Origin: Auanema rhodensis
Lineage: Eukaryota; Nematoda; Chromadorea; Rhabditida; Rhabditidae
Length of the DNA stretch: 64,000 bases
NCBI GenBank assembly: GCA_964057225.1
Contig: OZ059894.1
Location: 10,426,131-10,490,130 of the forward strand
Direction of reading: 5' to 3'
The position numbers and the translations under genes were made by a program. Shown in pieces: positions 62,196 through 64,000 of the stretch. The stretch's first letter is position 1, and each line of letters opens with the position of its first letter. A model generated the notes under the pieces. That model was given only the letters and a program-made list of their open reading frames with translations. It ran no database searches and was not told the DNA's origin.

Positions 62196-63955
62196 TTATG
62201 GTTTTCCTTTAAGTTGATCAAATCTTTTGGCCAATTCATCGAAATCCAGGTTTCCACTAGCACCAAGACCACCGCCGATTCCACCACCGCTGTTTCCATT
62301 ACCAGTATTATTGAAATTAGTTGGTGGATCAGGCAAACGCAAGTCTGAAAAAAAACTTATACAAAATGCACAAATAATGCTACTATACCAGCTTCAAAGC
62401 TGTCTTTCTTCGGAACTTGTGGAGGAGCAGTTGGCCCTCCAGCTTTGTCATTGTTCATCACGACAGAATTCTAAAAAGTTGAAAGTTAGAAGAAGATAAG
62501 AAAAACAGAATTTTTTCTTTTTATATTAATAGTTAGGACCTTATTATTGATTTTCGCGCTATTGCTACGCTTACAAGAGCTACACTTGCGAACTCTACGC
62601 TTTGATTCAGCGCTAGATAATGTTTTACTTCTACTCATCAAGAGCATGGCTGAAAAAAAGGATGACATAAACTGGTATTAAGCAGCTTGGAATAAAATAA
62701 GAAAGACGGAAACATTAAAAATTGAAAACATTCCAATCCAAGTTGCCAAAAGTGGGGAGGAACGAACTAAGGGGAGGCGCTTGCAACATATTCAAGAAAA
62801 AGACGAATAGATTTTAAATCTTATTTTAGATGATTATAGGAGACATTGCCTAGTCTGCTGACTGAACTAATTTCTTTATCGAGTTAGAAAGCATGAAGAC
62901 TTTTTCAAAAAGAATTGCAAAACATTCTTAAAAAAACTGATTTGCAGTGTTAACAAGCTAACACATACTCTTTGACTTAAGGCTGGATATGCAGCATCGT
63001 TAGGGTAAACAGGAACCCCGTTTGGTCCAATTTTGGGAAGTTGAAATTGTACGCCAGGAGTACTAAAAAGAGGGTATGAGAAATTGATGAAGCTCTTAAA
63101 GTTACTTTATTGCTGCAGGAGCAGCATATTCACTTGGAACGTCACTGTAATCATTATTCTGTGGTGGAACATTCGGAACTTCGTAAATATTTCCTTAAGA
63201 TTGTTAAAATGAAAAGGAAATTATAGTGGAAAAACAAACCTCCTCCAATACCTCCATTACCTCCGCTATTTCCACCAAAGCCATTGTTATAATCAGGTGG
63301 GGGTGGTGGAGGTATGCCACCGCCGGGATTTCCTCCCCCATTTGGTCCAGGTCCTCTGGGTGGGAAGTCATTTGGCATATTCCAACCGTAGGGTTGCTTA
63401 AGTTATAATAATTACAAATGTTTAAAGTCAATTGAAAATACCTGAGGCTGGAAGGCTTCAACGGCTGGTTGAACTTCACCAGCATTCTTGAAATCAATCA
63501 AAAGCTTCTCAGCTTGAGCAATTTCATCTTCTCTCATAACATCTGGATCAGGAGTAAATGGAATACCCGCGCTATCAGCAATCAGAATAAGATATCTTAA
63601 GAATATAACAATTATACCGCTTCAACGAAAAATGAACCTTTCTACTAAGAGCTTCGGTGGAGCAGCTACACTTAATTTTTGAATAAGTTTAGGATTGACC
63701 TAAAATTAATATACTATGGATTAACTCAGAACAATATTAAAATACTTTAGCTGGGTAATCCAACTGATTTCCTCGGGCTGCTTCAGCAAAGGGTTTACCG
63801 TATTTCACAGTCAATTGATCATTGATTGTCTTAAAAGCTGATTCAGCATTGACATCTTAAACTTTCAAACCTTGAACTCAGCTATATCACAGGCTACGCG
63901 TGGAGCGGCCCATAAAATACTTATAATGGCTTCAGCAATTCCATCATCCAAATTC
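62196..63955 (-). CDS. IST1: IST1, ESCRT-III-associated protein (partial, 5' end outside window)
   Basis: In-window exons 63871-63955, 63746-63829, 63638-63699, 63442-63595, 63240-63396, 63106-63193, 62969-63062, 62389-62470, 62196-62344 join in phase; the intron before them ends at the window edge (donor at 63999-64000). They cover the C-terminal half of the IST1 core (GIAEAIISILWAAPR, KLSVAAPPKLLVERYL, IPFTPDPDVM), a Gly/Pro-rich linker (IPPPPPPDY), and the MIT-interacting tail NLDFDELAKRFDQLK. IST1 regulates Vps4 and ESCRT-III in endosomal sorting and abscission. Intron 62471-62968 is unusually long and holds a candidate alternative first exon (62540-62649). Likely first gene of the IST1-COA4-C8orf76 operon. 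Confidence 0.92.
62540..62649 (-). CDS. IST1: Candidate alternative first exon of IST1
   Basis: Inside the IST1 intron a TTTTTTTCAG acceptor is followed 2 nt later by ATG (62647) and 36 open codons (MLLMSRSKTLSSAESKRR, then VRKCSSCKRSNS), ending AAG before a GTCCTA donor. It joins the next IST1 exon (starting AATTCTGTC at 62470) in phase 0. Skipping it also keeps the main isoform in phase, while inserting it internally from the upstream exon hits a stop. So it behaves as an alternative start, not a cassette exon. Its basic, Ser-rich product would keep only the IST1 linker and MIT-interacting tail. Confidence 0.5.
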
Positions 63956-64000
63956 CTTCAAAAATAGAATTGAAAGAAAAATATCAATTTTGAAGATTAC

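Overview
The window is eukaryotic, strongly AT-rich DNA, almost certainly from a nematode. Genes are cut by many short GT-AG introns (often about 45-60 nt). Most start codons lie a few bases after a 3' splice-site-like AG, as expected for spliced-leader trans-splicing, and several same-strand neighbours are spaced like nematode operons. One gene is a nematode-type (Srx-like) chemoreceptor. The provided frames break at almost every intron, so all gene models here were assembled by hand from splice signals, reading phase and protein-family similarity. No search or RNA evidence was available.

Layout. 1-10.5 kb: start of a secreted protein at the left edge (minus strand), 4.9 kb of purine-rich non-coding DNA, a TTBK/CK1-type kinase (minus), an Srx-like receptor (minus) and a secreted TIL-domain protein (plus). 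10.5-18.8 kb: pyrimidine-rich non-coding DNA with long (CT)n tracts. 18.8-26.5 kb: a rhodopsin-family neuropeptide-receptor-like GPCR (plus), a Ser/Tyr-rich protein (minus), a second, two-domain TIL protein (plus) and two small secreted peptides sharing a twin CX3C architecture (minus). 26.5-43 kb: mostly pyrimidine-rich non-coding DNA around an MPPED-type metallophosphoesterase and a large secreted Cys/Gln-rich repeat protein, plus one weak small-gene candidate. 43-48.6 kb: serine palmitoyltransferase subunit 2 (plus) facing sphingosine kinase (minus), two enzymes of one lipid pathway placed tail to tail. 50.7-53.5 kb: an SLC22-type transporter (plus). 53.8-64 kb: a dense run of eight minus-strand housekeeping genes (IST1, COA4, a C8orf76 homologue, a NOVA-like KH protein, gamma-SNAP, an 80-aa protein, a C2H2 protein, TANGO2), probably in at least two operons.

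The most notable patterns are: a strand polarity in which purine/pyrimidine-rich upstream DNA flips with gene orientation; a recurrent ATATAGTTAA motif; the paired secreted CX3C peptides; the Cys/Gln repeat protein; the SPT-SPHK pair; and a candidate alternative first exon inside IST1 that would give a short protein keeping the ESCRT MIT-interacting tail without the core domain. Two genes carry small frame breaks that are either assembly indels or extremely short introns.
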